Source of the DNA: Gillisia sp. Hel_I_86
GTDB taxonomy: Bacteria > Bacteroidota > Bacteroidia > Flavobacteriales > Flavobacteriaceae
Length of the DNA: 64,000 bases
Assembly (NCBI RefSeq): GCF_007827275.1
Contig: NZ_VISE01000001.1
Span: 1,054,001 to 1,118,000 of the forward strand
Reading direction: 5' to 3'
The position numbers and the translations under genes are program-made. Under the pieces are notes generated by a model that worked only from the letters and a program-made list of their open reading frames with translations, did no database searches and was not told the origin of the DNA. Shown one piece after another: positions 46,382 to 55,605 of this stretch. Positions within the stretch are counted from its first letter, which is position 1, and each line of letters opens with the position of its first letter.

Positions 46382-47770
46382 TTATGAATTTTTAAGTTCT
46401 TCTAATTCTTCTATTGTTTTGGCCAAAGGCTCTCCTAATAACTGTTTTCCGGTAGTAGTGATGAGAAAATCTTCTTCAACGCGCATTCCGCCAAAGTCTT
46501 TAAACCTCTCAACCTTATCATAGTTCACGAAATCGGTGTATTTCCCCTGAGCTTTCCAGGCATCGATTAGAAACGGATTAAAATAAATTCCGGGTTCTAC
46601 GGTAAGGACATTCCCTGCTTCCAGTGCTTTCCCTAATCGGAGGGATTTTAAGCCGAAATCGGTACTTTTTTTAGCCTCATCGGTATAACCTACCAGCTGT
46701 TCTCCGAAATTTTCCATATCGTGCACGTCCATTCCCATAAAATGTCCCAGCCCGCATTGGAAAAACAAGGTATGCGCACCGGCATTCACGGCTTCCTGCG
46801 TATCTCCTTTCATCAAGCCGAAACCTTTTAAGCCCTCCACAATGCGGCTACAGGCAAGTAAATGTGCATCTTTAAATATATATCCTGGTTTTAAAGCCGA
46901 AGAAGCCGACTCGTGGGCATCCAGCACAATGGAATAAATTTCACTTTGAATAGCTGTAAATCTTTCGGCAACGGGAAATGTACGCGTCATATCCCCGGCA
47001 TAATTCATTGCTGTTTCTGCACCACAGTCACATAAAATAATATCCCCGTTTTCTACTACTGCCTGGGTTGCGTGATTATGAAGATACTGCCCGTTTTTGG
47101 TTAAAATTATTGGGAAAGAAATATTCCCGCCCCCGGCTATTGCTATCGCCTGTAATTCACCCGCAATCTGCTTTTCGGTAACTCCGTGTTTCGTGCACCT
47201 AATCGCATGGCGATGCATGTTGGCAGTGATGTTTACGGCTTTATGTAGTTCTTTAATTTCTTCCTCAGATTTTATAGAACGCTGTGCAATCACTGCTTTG
47301 ATAAATTCAATAGATTTGTTTGCTTCCACTTCAGCCACAGGAATTCCCGTAAGCTCACTAATTTCAATAGTGACTTTACTTCGGTAGGGCGGTAAATAAT
47401 GTAACCTTTGCCCTTTTTGTTTTGCTTTACGAACTGTTTCTTCAAGCTTAGACATTGGTTTTACCTCCGCAACGCCACATTTTTCAGCATAGGTATTTAA
47501 AGGTTCAGAAGCTCCCACCCAAACCATATCTTCAGGGGTTAAATCTTCTCCGAAAAGAATTTCTTTGTCTTCATCCAGATCGATGACCATATACAAGTCG
47601 GGAAGGTTAATTCCGAAGTAATATAAGAAAGTACTATCCTGGCGGAATGGATACCAGTTATCTTTATAATTCATCCCGGTTTCCTTATTCCCGGGAAATA
47701 TCAGAATCCCAGATTTCACTTTCTTTTTTAAAATCTCCCGCCGCGATACATAAGTTTCTCTTGAAAACAT
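46382..47770 (-). CDS. pepP: Xaa-Pro aminopeptidase (M24 family)
   Basis: 462 residues without a signal peptide, so cytosolic. The AMP_N domain begins FSRETYVSRREILKKK and includes FRQDSTFLYYFG. The pita-bread domain carries the metal ligands: Asp in ILCDCGAETAMNYAGDMTRTF (two Asp), His in GHFMGMDVHD, Glu in LTVEPGIYF and Glu in GMRVEEDF. It removes the first residue from Xaa-Pro-peptides. The start directly abuts the stop of the M1 peptidase. It complements the periplasmic DPP4 for peptides rich in proline or hydroxyproline. Confidence 0.94.
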   Translation of the reverse strand: MFSRETYVSRREILKKKVKSGILIFPGNKETGMNYKDNWYPFRQDSTFLYYFGINLPDLYMVIDLDEDKEILFGEDLTPEDMVWVGASEPLNTYAEKCGVAEVKPMSKLEETVRKAKQKGQRLHYLPPYRSKVTIEISELTGIPVAEVEANKSIEFIKAVIAQRSIKSEEEIKELHKAVNITANMHRHAIRCTKHGVTEKQIAGELQAIAIAGGGNISFPIILTKNGQYLHNHATQAVVENGDIILCDCGAETAMNYAGDMTRTFPVAERFTAIQSEIYSIVLDAHESASSALKPGYIFKDAHLLACSRIVEGLKGFGLMKGDTQEAVNAGAHTLFFQCGLGHFMGMDVHDMENFGEQLVGYTDEAKKSTDFGLKSLRLGKALEAGNVLTVEPGIYFNPFLIDAWKAQGKYTDFVNYDKVERFKDFGGMRVEEDFLITTTGKQLLGEPLAKTIEELEELKNS

Positions 47771-49444
47771 TTATTCTTCCATATTTTTAACCAGTTCAAC
47801 CTCTAAATAATACATATGCTCTATCCTCCAGGGAGTGAACAGATATTGATTTTTATTCTGAATCCCTACACTTTGCCATTCTGAAGAAGGGATTATTTTA
47901 ATTTTTTCTTCATCGCCTTTTAATACCAGCGGCAAATTGAAACCATCTACACAATTAATATATCTGTAGAATATTTTACTGTTTGGAGCATCTATATATA
48001 ATTCAAGTTTCGGGATTTGTGTAGTTGTTAAATACTGTTCAAAAACCTTCGAATAATCATATCCCGCTTTCTCTGAAATATAGTGTTGAATTTCACTTCC
48101 ATCTACCGTTTTATTATGAAAAGTCATATTTAAACCGGTAAGGATATTTTTGAAGAGCTTGTCGTTATCTATACTATGACGAATGCTATGCAGCATATTT
48201 CCTCCTTTTGGATACATATCGCCGCTTCCCTGTGCATTTACACCATACACAGGAATGATAGGTTTGTCATTCTGAATCCCGATTCTACTTCCGAAATTAT
48301 AATCATTCGCAGCTTCTTCTCCATATACATAGTCGAGAAATAAGGTTTCACTGTAATTGGTAAAACTTTCATGAATGTACATATCTGCCAGATCATTACT
48401 AGTGATATTGTTTCCAAACCATTCGTGCCCACTTTCATGGATAATTATAAAATCCCAAGTTAAGCCCAGTCCAGTATTAGAAAGATCTCTGCCACGATAG
48501 CCCCCCGCATACCAGTTACCATAAGAAACATTGGATTGGTGCTCCATCCCGGTATGTTCAGTTTCCACAAGTTTAAAGCCATCTTCATAAAACGGGTAGG
48601 GACCAAACCAGTATTCAAAAGCATCGAGCATATTGTGAACTTCCGGCGGCATATAATCTTTGGCTTTTTCAAGATTATAGTCCAATACCCAATAATTGAG
48701 TTCAAGGGCTCCTTTTATTCCTTTATATTCTTCTGAAAAGTTTTTATAGTGCCCTATATATGGAATGATCGTATAATTACTTATCGGATTTTCTACGCCC
48801 CATTTATAGGAAACTGTACCATCTTGATGTTCGGTTTTATCTAACATATGGCCGTTAGCTACTGCCATTAGATCTTTTGGGACCCGCATGGTTAAGGAAG
48901 CTCCGCGATCGGGCTCATCACTTTGGTGATCTTTGTTAGGATACCAGATAGAAACACCAAGGCCCTGGCAAGTAACCGTCATCCATGGTCTTCCTTTTTC
49001 ATCTTTTGCAAAAGTCCATCCACCATCCCAAGGAGCGCGAATGGCTTCATGAGGTTTTCCGCTGAAGTAAATCTTTACTTCATGCTCGGTATTTAATTTT
49101 TGTTTGGGAGTTTGCACATGAAAAACATTTCCTTCCCGCTTAAAGCTTAAAGACTTAGTCTTATCGTAGACGATACTATCGATTTCCAAAGGTTTTTGTA
49201 AATCGATCTGCATCATTTCCGGATGCTTTTCCTGAGCAACTTTATAAGTGATAGTGTTGAATCCTGAAGTATATTTGTTTTCGAAATCAGGGGTTACCGA
49301 AATATCATACCTCATCACATCCCACCAGGCTCTTTCAGCAGTAATAGAACCTCGAAGTGTATCGGCATGCGTAAATTCCTTTTCCTGAGCATACAACTGA
49401 ATTGAAATTGTAGCAAACAACAGATAAGTTAAGAGTCTTTTCAT
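47771..49444 (-). CDS. Secreted M1-family zinc aminopeptidase
   Basis: I start at the ATG at 49444, which opens a signal peptide (MKRLLTYLLFATISIQLYAQ); the longer frame adds 25 polar residues and is unlikely. The protein of 557 residues has the aminopeptidase motif TGMEHQSNV (a GAMEN-like exopeptidase loop with His for Asn), the zinc motif HESGHEWFGNN and the third ligand in YIHESFTNYSE. It lacks the long C-terminal helical domain of larger M1 enzymes and ends in a beta-rich domain (IPKLELYIDAPNSKIFY). It trims N-terminal residues from peptides in the periplasm. First gene of the M1-PepP-DPP4 operon. Confidence 0.92.
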   Translation of the reverse strand: MKRLLTYLLFATISIQLYAQEKEFTHADTLRGSITAERAWWDVMRYDISVTPDFENKYTSGFNTITYKVAQEKHPEMMQIDLQKPLEIDSIVYDKTKSLSFKREGNVFHVQTPKQKLNTEHEVKIYFSGKPHEAIRAPWDGGWTFAKDEKGRPWMTVTCQGLGVSIWYPNKDHQSDEPDRGASLTMRVPKDLMAVANGHMLDKTEHQDGTVSYKWGVENPISNYTIIPYIGHYKNFSEEYKGIKGALELNYWVLDYNLEKAKDYMPPEVHNMLDAFEYWFGPYPFYEDGFKLVETEHTGMEHQSNVSYGNWYAGGYRGRDLSNTGLGLTWDFIIIHESGHEWFGNNITSNDLADMYIHESFTNYSETLFLDYVYGEEAANDYNFGSRIGIQNDKPIIPVYGVNAQGSGDMYPKGGNMLHSIRHSIDNDKLFKNILTGLNMTFHNKTVDGSEIQHYISEKAGYDYSKVFEQYLTTTQIPKLELYIDAPNSKIFYRYINCVDGFNLPLVLKGDEEKIKIIPSSEWQSVGIQNKNQYLFTPWRIEHMYYLEVELVKNMEE

Positions 49445-49522
49445 TCCAGGAAAATTTGAATTTGTGTTGCAATGAGTAGTAGGATCCCTAAATTTGCATA
49501 TTTTATCTTTAGCAGGCAATTT

Positions 49523-49571
49523 TATATTGAATTATGGACAACATAGTACCATACTTGGTTAATTCAATATA
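49523..49571. repeat. Inverted repeat upstream of the M1 peptidase operon
   Basis: TATATTGAATTA (49523-49534) and TAATTCAATATA (49560-49571) are exact reverse complements 25 bp apart, about 80 bp upstream of the start. They could be a dimeric regulator site or an mRNA hairpin. The rest of the gap up to 49973 holds no gene. Confidence 0.5.
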
Positions 49572-49973
49572 AATGTGGAAACAATAAAGGGTTAAAAAAT
49601 TCATTAAACACAATTAATCTAGGTAATTACTTCAGCTCTGAAATTCCTTGAATAAACAAATTCATCAAATCTTCAACTTATATCTGCTCTATACTAATAA
49701 CCCTAAACTAAATTTTAGTCTTTTAATTTTACACAAAAGCACACTCTAATAAGTATTTTTAAAATTTTCAGCCCCAAACCTACCATAACTAACCCTTCGC
49801 GTGGTTTCTGTATTGGTTTTATAGCATCGGGGAAGTTAAGCGTAAAGTAAAAACAACACAGGACGTGAACCACTTATGAGTTACAGTAAAAAACAACCAA
49901 TTCACTGGAGTTTTAAAGCCATTTACTGTAAAATTAGAATAATGTGCGGCAAAGGTAATTGTCATGACATCTC

Positions 49974-50339
49974 TTATTTTTGCTCCCCCAACCACTTGTA
50001 ATAATCATCTTTGATCTCAGGGGTTTTTGAAAAATATTCTTGATAATGGTAATTTTTTGATTCTATCAGTAACTGATGGATTCTATATTTTTCCTTTTCC
50101 GCTATATTGGCGGTGTGTTTGAAATAGCCCAGAAGCCCCAACATGGATATTCCGAAGATCATGAGCATATAATTGGGTAGCACCGTGGCTTTTTCCAGCT
50201 TTTTATCCATGCTCTTTGAAAGTTCATCTGTGGATTTATCTTCTGTTTCCTGTTTTTTCAGAAAGGCGTTCAGGTTCTTATCCAAAGCTTCGGTGCTAAG
50301 AGGGATAGAGCTAATAATTGTTTTTGAAATTAACTGAAG
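49974..50339 (-). pseudogene. C-terminal part of a membrane protein, cut by a tRNA remnant
   Basis: The frame ends in KDDYYKWLGEQK and includes one transmembrane segment (YMLMIFGISMLGLLGYF), preceded by a charged helix rich in K, E and D. It has no start of its own: the frame reads upstream straight through a tRNA 3' half, giving the false peptide RAGRLELPHLAAPDPK, a familiar sign of translated tRNA. The real N-terminal part is missing to the right of 50340. I do not recognise the family. A short copy of its last codons lies at 29559-29670. Confidence 0.65.
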
Positions 50340-50390
50340 CTTAGGATCTGGTGCCGCGAGATGTGGGAGTTCGAGTCTCCCCGCCCGCAC
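50340..50390 (+). pseudogene. 3' half of tRNA-Leu (anticodon UAG)
   Basis: CTTAGGA is an anticodon loop with TAG. It is followed by the stem strand TCTGG, the long variable arm (TGCCGCGAGATGTG region), a T-arm GGGAG-TTCGAGT-CTCCC and the acceptor strand CGCCCGC with discriminator A. The D-arm half and the 5' acceptor strand (expected GCGGGCG) are absent, since the left side is protein-coding sequence. The break falls at the first base of the anticodon loop, the usual crossover point of tyrosine recombinases that use tRNA genes. Confidence 0.8.
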
Positions 50391-50400
50391 AAAGGGATAA

Positions 50401-50427
50401 GCCGACTTTAGCGAGTCGGCTTTTTTT
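50401..50427 (+). terminator. Terminator belonging to the tRNA-Leu remnant
   Basis: GCCGACT and AGTCGGC form a perfect 7-bp stem with loop TTAGCG, followed by seven T. It is the original tRNA terminator, so the sequence to the right of 50340 appears to be the old tRNA locus. Confidence 0.85.
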
Positions 50428-50529
50428 GTGGATAACACAGGAGTAGCACTTTTTTGTTGATTTTTAAAAAAGTTGGTGTATTGAACCGAATTCTCCTTGT
50501 TGGCTATATAAATATCTAGAGAAGATGAA

Positions 50530-50645
50530 GCGGGAGTGCTTGAAAATTTGTTCCTCCCTTTGAGGTTGAGCTCTCAGGGTTTCCAATTTGGAGTATCCCC
50601 GAACTAGACATATTTAACATAGTTTTAACATTCATTGTTTATGGA
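50530..50645. repeat. Segment repeated near 8.75 kb (right copy)
   Basis: Aligned with 8754-8870: the same 5' block GCGGGAGTGCTT.AAAATTTG and the same TCCCCGAA.TAGACA block about 66 bases on, then TTTAACAT. The middle is more diverged. There is no coding frame. Confidence 0.6.
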
Positions 50646-50703
50646 ATTAAATCTTTCTGTATAACAGTTATAATTTAAAAATCCATTTAGGGAAATACAT
50701 TAA

Positions 50704-52056
50704 TTAAAACTGCTTGGATAAACTTAGTCCAGCTCCATAGATAGGTTGAGCAATATTGGAATATTCGGCGCTCATTATCAAATTTAAATTAAATGGGTCT
50801 TTAAATAAACCAAGATCATATTTTAAATAAATCTCTTCACGATTGGGGCTGTACCTTTTTAAATAAGCACCGTATTTCTTCACATAGCTGGACAATATTT
50901 TATATTCAAATTCTCGAGATTTTGTGAGGCTTCCTGAAAAACCAACGTGATGCGCTAAAAACCGATTTCCTACCACAATGTCCTTTTCCTCGCTAAAATC
51001 GAAAAAGGGAACTCCCAATACCCTTCTTTGATAGGTCCACCCGCTACGATAGGTCTGGAAATTATTAAAATAAGCATCTTTACCATGGGGAGATAAACTG
51101 TTCGTGCTCTGATTTTTTGTGTAATAAAACTCATATAAAACCGAATTTACAAAACCCTCCTTGGAATCCTTTTCCCAAAAGATTCCGTAGCGGCCATCGG
51201 GGAAATTATCAAAACGGGTTCCAGAGCCATCTTCAAAAAAGTGGTTATAGATGAGTTTCACGCTGGCATTTTCAAATTTTTTGGTTAGATACAACTCATA
51301 GCTTCCCAGATGATTCCCCAGAACATTCATCCTATCCCCCACAACTGAATTTTCTCCCCCTTCTCTTCCACTTACCACCCTTAGATAATCTGAAAAACCA
51401 CTAGGTTGTGGTCCGCTTTCGGGGGAATCACCCGCCCATTGTGCATAATGCTGGATCCCTGCCCTTATACTAAAGCCAGGGTGGGGATTGTAAACTACAT
51501 GAAAACGTTTATGGTGCAAACGCGCAGCTTTCACGAAACGATCGTCTCCCAATAGATATTCGTTTAGAGAAAATTCAACTCCCAACTTTTCGTTTTCATT
51601 GAAATAAATAGGTCGCTGGGTCCTTATTTGGATTCCTGGTAACGGCCTGGCATTTAAAGACCAGGCAAAACTCTCGTTTGTGGCACTAAGGCCATTATAG
51701 AATTCTTGTTTCTGTTTTCTGCCCACGACAATTTCCAACCAAGAAATTTTATAGCTAGCATACAGCTCATCTATAAAATCATCGTTGCGTAATTCATCTT
51801 GATATAAAATTCCCGCTCCTACTTCAAGACTGGAATTGGAAGAAAAACCGTAGACTGCTTTACCGTTGATCCAAGTTGCGAAATTTGATTTTTCCGAAAC
51901 CCTGCCCCGAGTATTGCTATACATCCAAAAAGGCAGTTCATCTTTATTTGAAGCGTAACCTTCCAAATTGATGCTTCCCGAATATTCTATTTGGGAAAAA
52001 AGCTGATTTGCAGCTAGGATAAAGAGCAAAAATATGTAATGAGATTTTGGTTTCAA
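50704..52056 (-). CDS. Capsule assembly protein Wzi family
   Basis: 450 residues with a signal peptide (IFLLFILAANQLFSQ). It is a beta-barrel outer membrane protein with alternating aromatic strands (INGKAVYGFSSNSSLEVGAG, LEIVVGRKQKQEFYNGL) and ends in an aromatic residue typical of barrels (SLSKQF). Wzi proteins anchor or organise capsule polysaccharide at the surface. It lies on the same strand as wzc and wza, with a 256-bp gap that holds a palindromic repeat. Confidence 0.85.
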   Translation of the reverse strand: MKPKSHYIFLLFILAANQLFSQIEYSGSINLEGYASNKDELPFWMYSNTRGRVSEKSNFATWINGKAVYGFSSNSSLEVGAGILYQDELRNDDFIDELYASYKISWLEIVVGRKQKQEFYNGLSATNESFAWSLNARPLPGIQIRTQRPIYFNENEKLGVEFSLNEYLLGDDRFVKAARLHHKRFHVVYNPHPGFSIRAGIQHYAQWAGDSPESGPQPSGFSDYLRVVSGREGGENSVVGDRMNVLGNHLGSYELYLTKKFENASVKLIYNHFFEDGSGTRFDNFPDGRYGIFWEKDSKEGFVNSVLYEFYYTKNQSTNSLSPHGKDAYFNNFQTYRSGWTYQRRVLGVPFFDFSEEKDIVVGNRFLAHHVGFSGSLTKSREFEYKILSSYVKKYGAYLKRYSPNREEIYLKYDLGLFKDPFNLNLIMSAEYSNIAQPIYGAGLSLSKQF

Positions 52057-52153
52057 GAATTGCGTTTTAAATTTTTATTGGATGAAAAATGCCATTTTAA
52101 GCGGGAATCGATAGAAAATAAATCCCGAGCCTTCAACATTTTCCTGCTTTTTT

Positions 52154-52269
52154 GAGATCCCTCAATCGCTCCCTATGGTCGCTCATGTCGGGATGACATA
52201 GTTGTCACATTGAGCCCGCCGAAATGTGCAGGTAGGACTGTCTAAACTTCGACAAGCTCAGTTTGACAA
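52154..52269. repeat. Palindromic intergenic repeat
   Basis: GTCACATTGAGC (52204-52215) pairs imperfectly with GCTCAGTTTGAC, and an adjacent GATCCCTCAATCGCTC...CATGTCGGGATGAC block forms another arm. It is of the TTCGACAAGCTCAGTTTGAC type common between genes in flavobacteria, and is different from the element at 1.5, 7.1 and 36.2 kb. Confidence 0.6.
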
Positions 52270-52312
52270 TAAACTTCTCGTATTATTAAATCCTGAAACC
52301 ATTTCTTAACTC

Positions 52313-54709
52313 CTAAAACCCAGCTTTCAGTTTTTGCCAAAAACCTTCCTTTTCAACTCCATAGGCATATCCGTATTTATTACCATATCCAAAATTCGCA
52401 AGTTTCACATCATTTAGCACAAAACTTACATCGTGCAATTTTCCGGCTTTCTGGGAATCGACGGCAAAATTTAAAAGTTTCTTCTCTGTATATCCTGCCC
52501 TGGTCACATATAAAACAAGATCGGCGTATTTGCTTATTAAAAAGGTATCTGTTACCAACATAACGGGGGCAGTATCTACCACCACATAATCATAATTCTC
52601 TTTTAAACTTGCAAATAAAGTTTCAGACTTGTTGGTCCTCCAAAGTTCTGAAGGGTTTGGAGGAATACTTCCAGAGGCTAAAAGATCAAGGTTTTCATGA
52701 GTTTCAGAAGTCTTAATCAGGGATTTTAGCTCCAGCTCCTTGTTTACCAAATAATCACTAATCCCCCTATTCGTCTTGAAATCCTCTTCATAACGTTGTA
52801 ATTGCGGATTTCGAAGATCGGCACCCATTATCAATACTTTCTTTCCTGAATTTGCCAAGGTCAATGCCAAATTAAATGCAATAAAGGTTTTTCCTTCGCC
52901 TTTAACAGTGGAAGTTACAAACAACACGTTCGCATCGGTATCATTTCCGGCATTTACCAACAAATACTGTAAGTTGGTATGCAGGATCCTAAAAGATTCC
53001 GATAGCACCGAACGATCATTTTCAGTGATTATTTCACTTTCCGCTTTTGCAATTCTTGGGATCTCCCCCACCAAGGGAATGGTCTTTAAGGCCACCTGCA
53101 TATCCTGCTGACTGTGGATTTTATTATTGAGGAGATGTTTCAGGTAAATAATCAAAAATGGAATCAATAATCCCAAGATGAGCGCAGCTAGAAATATGAT
53201 CTTCTTCTTTGGGGATACTGGCAGGTCCATCGTATATGCCGCATCCACGATCTTTGCTTTAGGTGCTGTAACGGCTAAAGATAAACTCGTTTCTTCCCGC
53301 TTCTGAAGCAGGAACAGGTATAAAGCTTCTTTGATATTTTGCTGACGCTCTATGCCCCTAAATTGTTTTTCTTTTCCCGGTACCGAGGCTATCTTAGAAC
53401 CCATGGCAGAAGCCTGGCTATCCAAATCTTGCCGCGCTATTCGTAAGTTAGCACGCATCCGTTCCAAGCTCCTTCTTACATTTCCTTTGATTTGTGAAAT
53501 CTGACTGTTTAAATCTATGATTACAGGATTTTTTTCGGTGGACCCCCTTAAAATCCTGTTGCGTTCCAATACCAAGCTGTTATATTCAGAAATAACATTG
53601 TTTACCCCTGTTTCTGAAATTCCCAAATTGGCAGGGAGAAGATCTGAATCTGAATCTTTTGCCAGATAATCCAACATGGCATTGCTTAGCTCTAATTGCG
53701 TGTTGACATCCTGTCTTTTTTTATTGAATTCACTCGCGTTTTCTATGAACATTTCAGACTCTGCCTGAATATCTGTTAACTGATTGGATTCCTTAAAATT
53801 CTCTTTGCCGGTTTCCACAGAATCCAGTTCGCCAGTGATGATATCCAACCTGTCCTCTATGAACTTCGCGGTATTTATCGCTACCAGGTTTTTGTCATCA
53901 ATAGCTTGCCTGTTATATTCAAAGATCAACTGATTAAGAATATCCCTAGCTTTCTCCTTTACAGGATCGTTTAGGTTTATTTCAATTAAACTGGAATTCT
54001 TATCGGTTAGACTAAGTTGAATTTTTCCCCTATAACTCCCAGCAGCGGCATCCACCGTACTGAAGCTTATAATAAGTGGATCATTATTTTCAGGTGAGGG
54101 ACCCGTTTTTTGCTCTTGGTTTTTTGTAACTATTATCGTGGCAAAATCCAGATCTACGGGTTTTCCAAAAGTTCCTTTAAATTCAGTCTGGCTTTCGGTA
54201 TTCACTAAACTAAAATTCGTCCCTTCCTTGTTGATAAACTTAAAGGATTTTGCAGCACTTAATTTTAAATCGTCTTGGGTCAAAAGCTGGATCTCAATTG
54301 GTATAATTGCGTAAATTTCCGTGGTTTGGACATCACCCTCCAGGAAATAGCGGATATTCAATTGAAGTTCCTTTGCCACATCTGTTATAAGTTGCTTGGA
54401 GCGTAAAATCCCCATTTCGTTTTCTATACTATTGCCCCCACCCATGCCGCTTAAAATCCCCATATCCTCGAAGGCGGACAATTCGGACATGATGCCGCCC
54501 TTTTTTTCATCCTTTATAATAATGGTGGCGGTAGATTGGAAAACTGGCGTGCTATAACGTAAATAAAAGAAGGCAATTATTAAGCATAATAAAACACTGG
54601 CTATAAAATATGGCCAGAACCTCAAATATTTTTCCAGTTCTTCCCGCAGGTTGATCTCTTCTTCCTGCTGAAACTGCTGTTGGTGCTGTGGGGCTTGTTG
54701 TTGTGACAT
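52313..54709 (-). CDS. Wzc-type polysaccharide co-polymerase and BY-kinase
   Basis: 798 residues. It has a Q-rich N-terminus, a first membrane helix (FIASVLLCLIIAFFYL, about 36-51), the Wzz chain-length region, coiled coils between about 270 and 450, and a second helix near KKIIFLAALILGLLIPFLI. The cytosolic kinase has Walker A STVKGEGKTFIAFN, Walker A' LIMGADLRNPQ and Walker B VVVDTAPVMLV. The C-terminal tyrosine cluster (NFGYGNKYGYAYG) is the autophosphorylation site of bacterial tyrosine kinases. It controls capsule length and export with Wza, encoded 3 bp upstream. Confidence 0.94.
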   Translation of the reverse strand: MSQQQAPQHQQQFQQEEEINLREELEKYLRFWPYFIASVLLCLIIAFFYLRYSTPVFQSTATIIIKDEKKGGIMSELSAFEDMGILSGMGGGNSIENEMGILRSKQLITDVAKELQLNIRYFLEGDVQTTEIYAIIPIEIQLLTQDDLKLSAAKSFKFINKEGTNFSLVNTESQTEFKGTFGKPVDLDFATIIVTKNQEQKTGPSPENNDPLIISFSTVDAAAGSYRGKIQLSLTDKNSSLIEINLNDPVKEKARDILNQLIFEYNRQAIDDKNLVAINTAKFIEDRLDIITGELDSVETGKENFKESNQLTDIQAESEMFIENASEFNKKRQDVNTQLELSNAMLDYLAKDSDSDLLPANLGISETGVNNVISEYNSLVLERNRILRGSTEKNPVIIDLNSQISQIKGNVRRSLERMRANLRIARQDLDSQASAMGSKIASVPGKEKQFRGIERQQNIKEALYLFLLQKREETSLSLAVTAPKAKIVDAAYTMDLPVSPKKKIIFLAALILGLLIPFLIIYLKHLLNNKIHSQQDMQVALKTIPLVGEIPRIAKAESEIITENDRSVLSESFRILHTNLQYLLVNAGNDTDANVLFVTSTVKGEGKTFIAFNLALTLANSGKKVLIMGADLRNPQLQRYEEDFKTNRGISDYLVNKELELKSLIKTSETHENLDLLASGSIPPNPSELWRTNKSETLFASLKENYDYVVVDTAPVMLVTDTFLISKYADLVLYVTRAGYTEKKLLNFAVDSQKAGKLHDVSFVLNDVKLANFGYGNKYGYAYGVEKEGFWQKLKAGF

Positions 54710-54712
54710 AAT

Positions 54713-55510
54713 TTATCTTGCTATCAAAACGATTAGGGAGATTAATACGGAGGCTACCGAAATATAAACAGAAGCATTCCTATTATAATTTGCAGCTTGT
54801 TTTTGAGCTCCATTGGGCTCTACATACACCACATCGTTTTGCTGTAAATAATAAAAAGGAGAGTTTATAACATTGGCATTGGAAAGGTCCAAATAACCAT
54901 GGACCTTGGCACCATTATCCTCGCGCATGACCAGCACATTGGAACGCTGCCCGTAAATACTTAGGTCACCGGCCAAACCGAGGGCTTTGGGAAGGCTTAA
55001 ATATTCATCTGGTATTGTAAAAGTGCCTGGGCGGTTCACTTCCCCCAAGACGCTCACTTGAAAATTCACAAGTCTAACGTTAACAATGGGCTGCTGTACG
55101 TATTCAGAAATCTTCTCTTTTAAGTTTGAAGCAAGCTCCTGTGTGTTTAGGCCTTCTACCTTTAGGCTTCCAAGTTGTGGAAATTCAATATTACCATCGC
55201 TATCCACCAAATAAGATTGCAATTGTGGAGTTCCAGAAACCCTTAAAGCATCCATCCCTCCACCATTGGACATCCCAACTACAGGCAGGTTAAAGGGCAT
55301 AGCCGCTTCCATATTATAAGCAGAGACCGAAATGGTTAAAAGATCGTTTGGCTTTATTTCCAAACTATTTTTGGAGGCATTTGCTTGTTGCTGTATAGTA
55401 TCCAAACCTTGAAAATAGGCGATTTCTTTATTTGAAACACAGGAATTCATAAAGATTATGCTGAAAAAAGCTAATAAAGGCAGTTTTAAATAATTTTGGG
55501 ATTTCATCAA
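54713..55510 (-). CDS. Wza-type polysaccharide export lipoprotein
   Basis: 265 residues with a lipobox (IIFMNSC, Cys about 24). The polysaccharide biosynthesis/export domain shows IKPNDLLTISVSAYN, then SLOB-type repeats SYLVDSDGNIEFPQLGSLKVEG and FQVSVLGEVNRPGTFTIPD. The C-terminus ends in a hydrophobic helix (VYISVASVLISLIVLIA), characteristic of Bacteroidota Wza proteins. It forms the outer membrane export channel. It precedes wzc by 3 bp. Confidence 0.93.
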   Translation of the reverse strand: MMKSQNYLKLPLLAFFSIIFMNSCVSNKEIAYFQGLDTIQQQANASKNSLEIKPNDLLTISVSAYNMEAAMPFNLPVVGMSNGGGMDALRVSGTPQLQSYLVDSDGNIEFPQLGSLKVEGLNTQELASNLKEKISEYVQQPIVNVRLVNFQVSVLGEVNRPGTFTIPDEYLSLPKALGLAGDLSIYGQRSNVLVMREDNGAKVHGYLDLSNANVINSPFYYLQQNDVVYVEPNGAQKQAANYNRNASVYISVASVLISLIVLIAR

Positions 55511-55605
55511 TTTAAAAATTTTTGTGAATATAGGGGTTTAGGTTAATTATATATTTCCATTTGCTGCTGGGTATGAACCACCGACAACGAATTATGTGAT
55601 CCTTT

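Noticed and set aside
50340-50390. Functional tRNA-Leu gene
   Set aside because: Only the 3' half is present; the D-arm and 5' acceptor strand are missing, so it cannot fold.
50340-50438. N-terminal part of the frame ending at 49974 (RAGRLELPHLAAPDPK)
   Set aside because: It is a translated tRNA and terminator, a familiar artefact, not protein.
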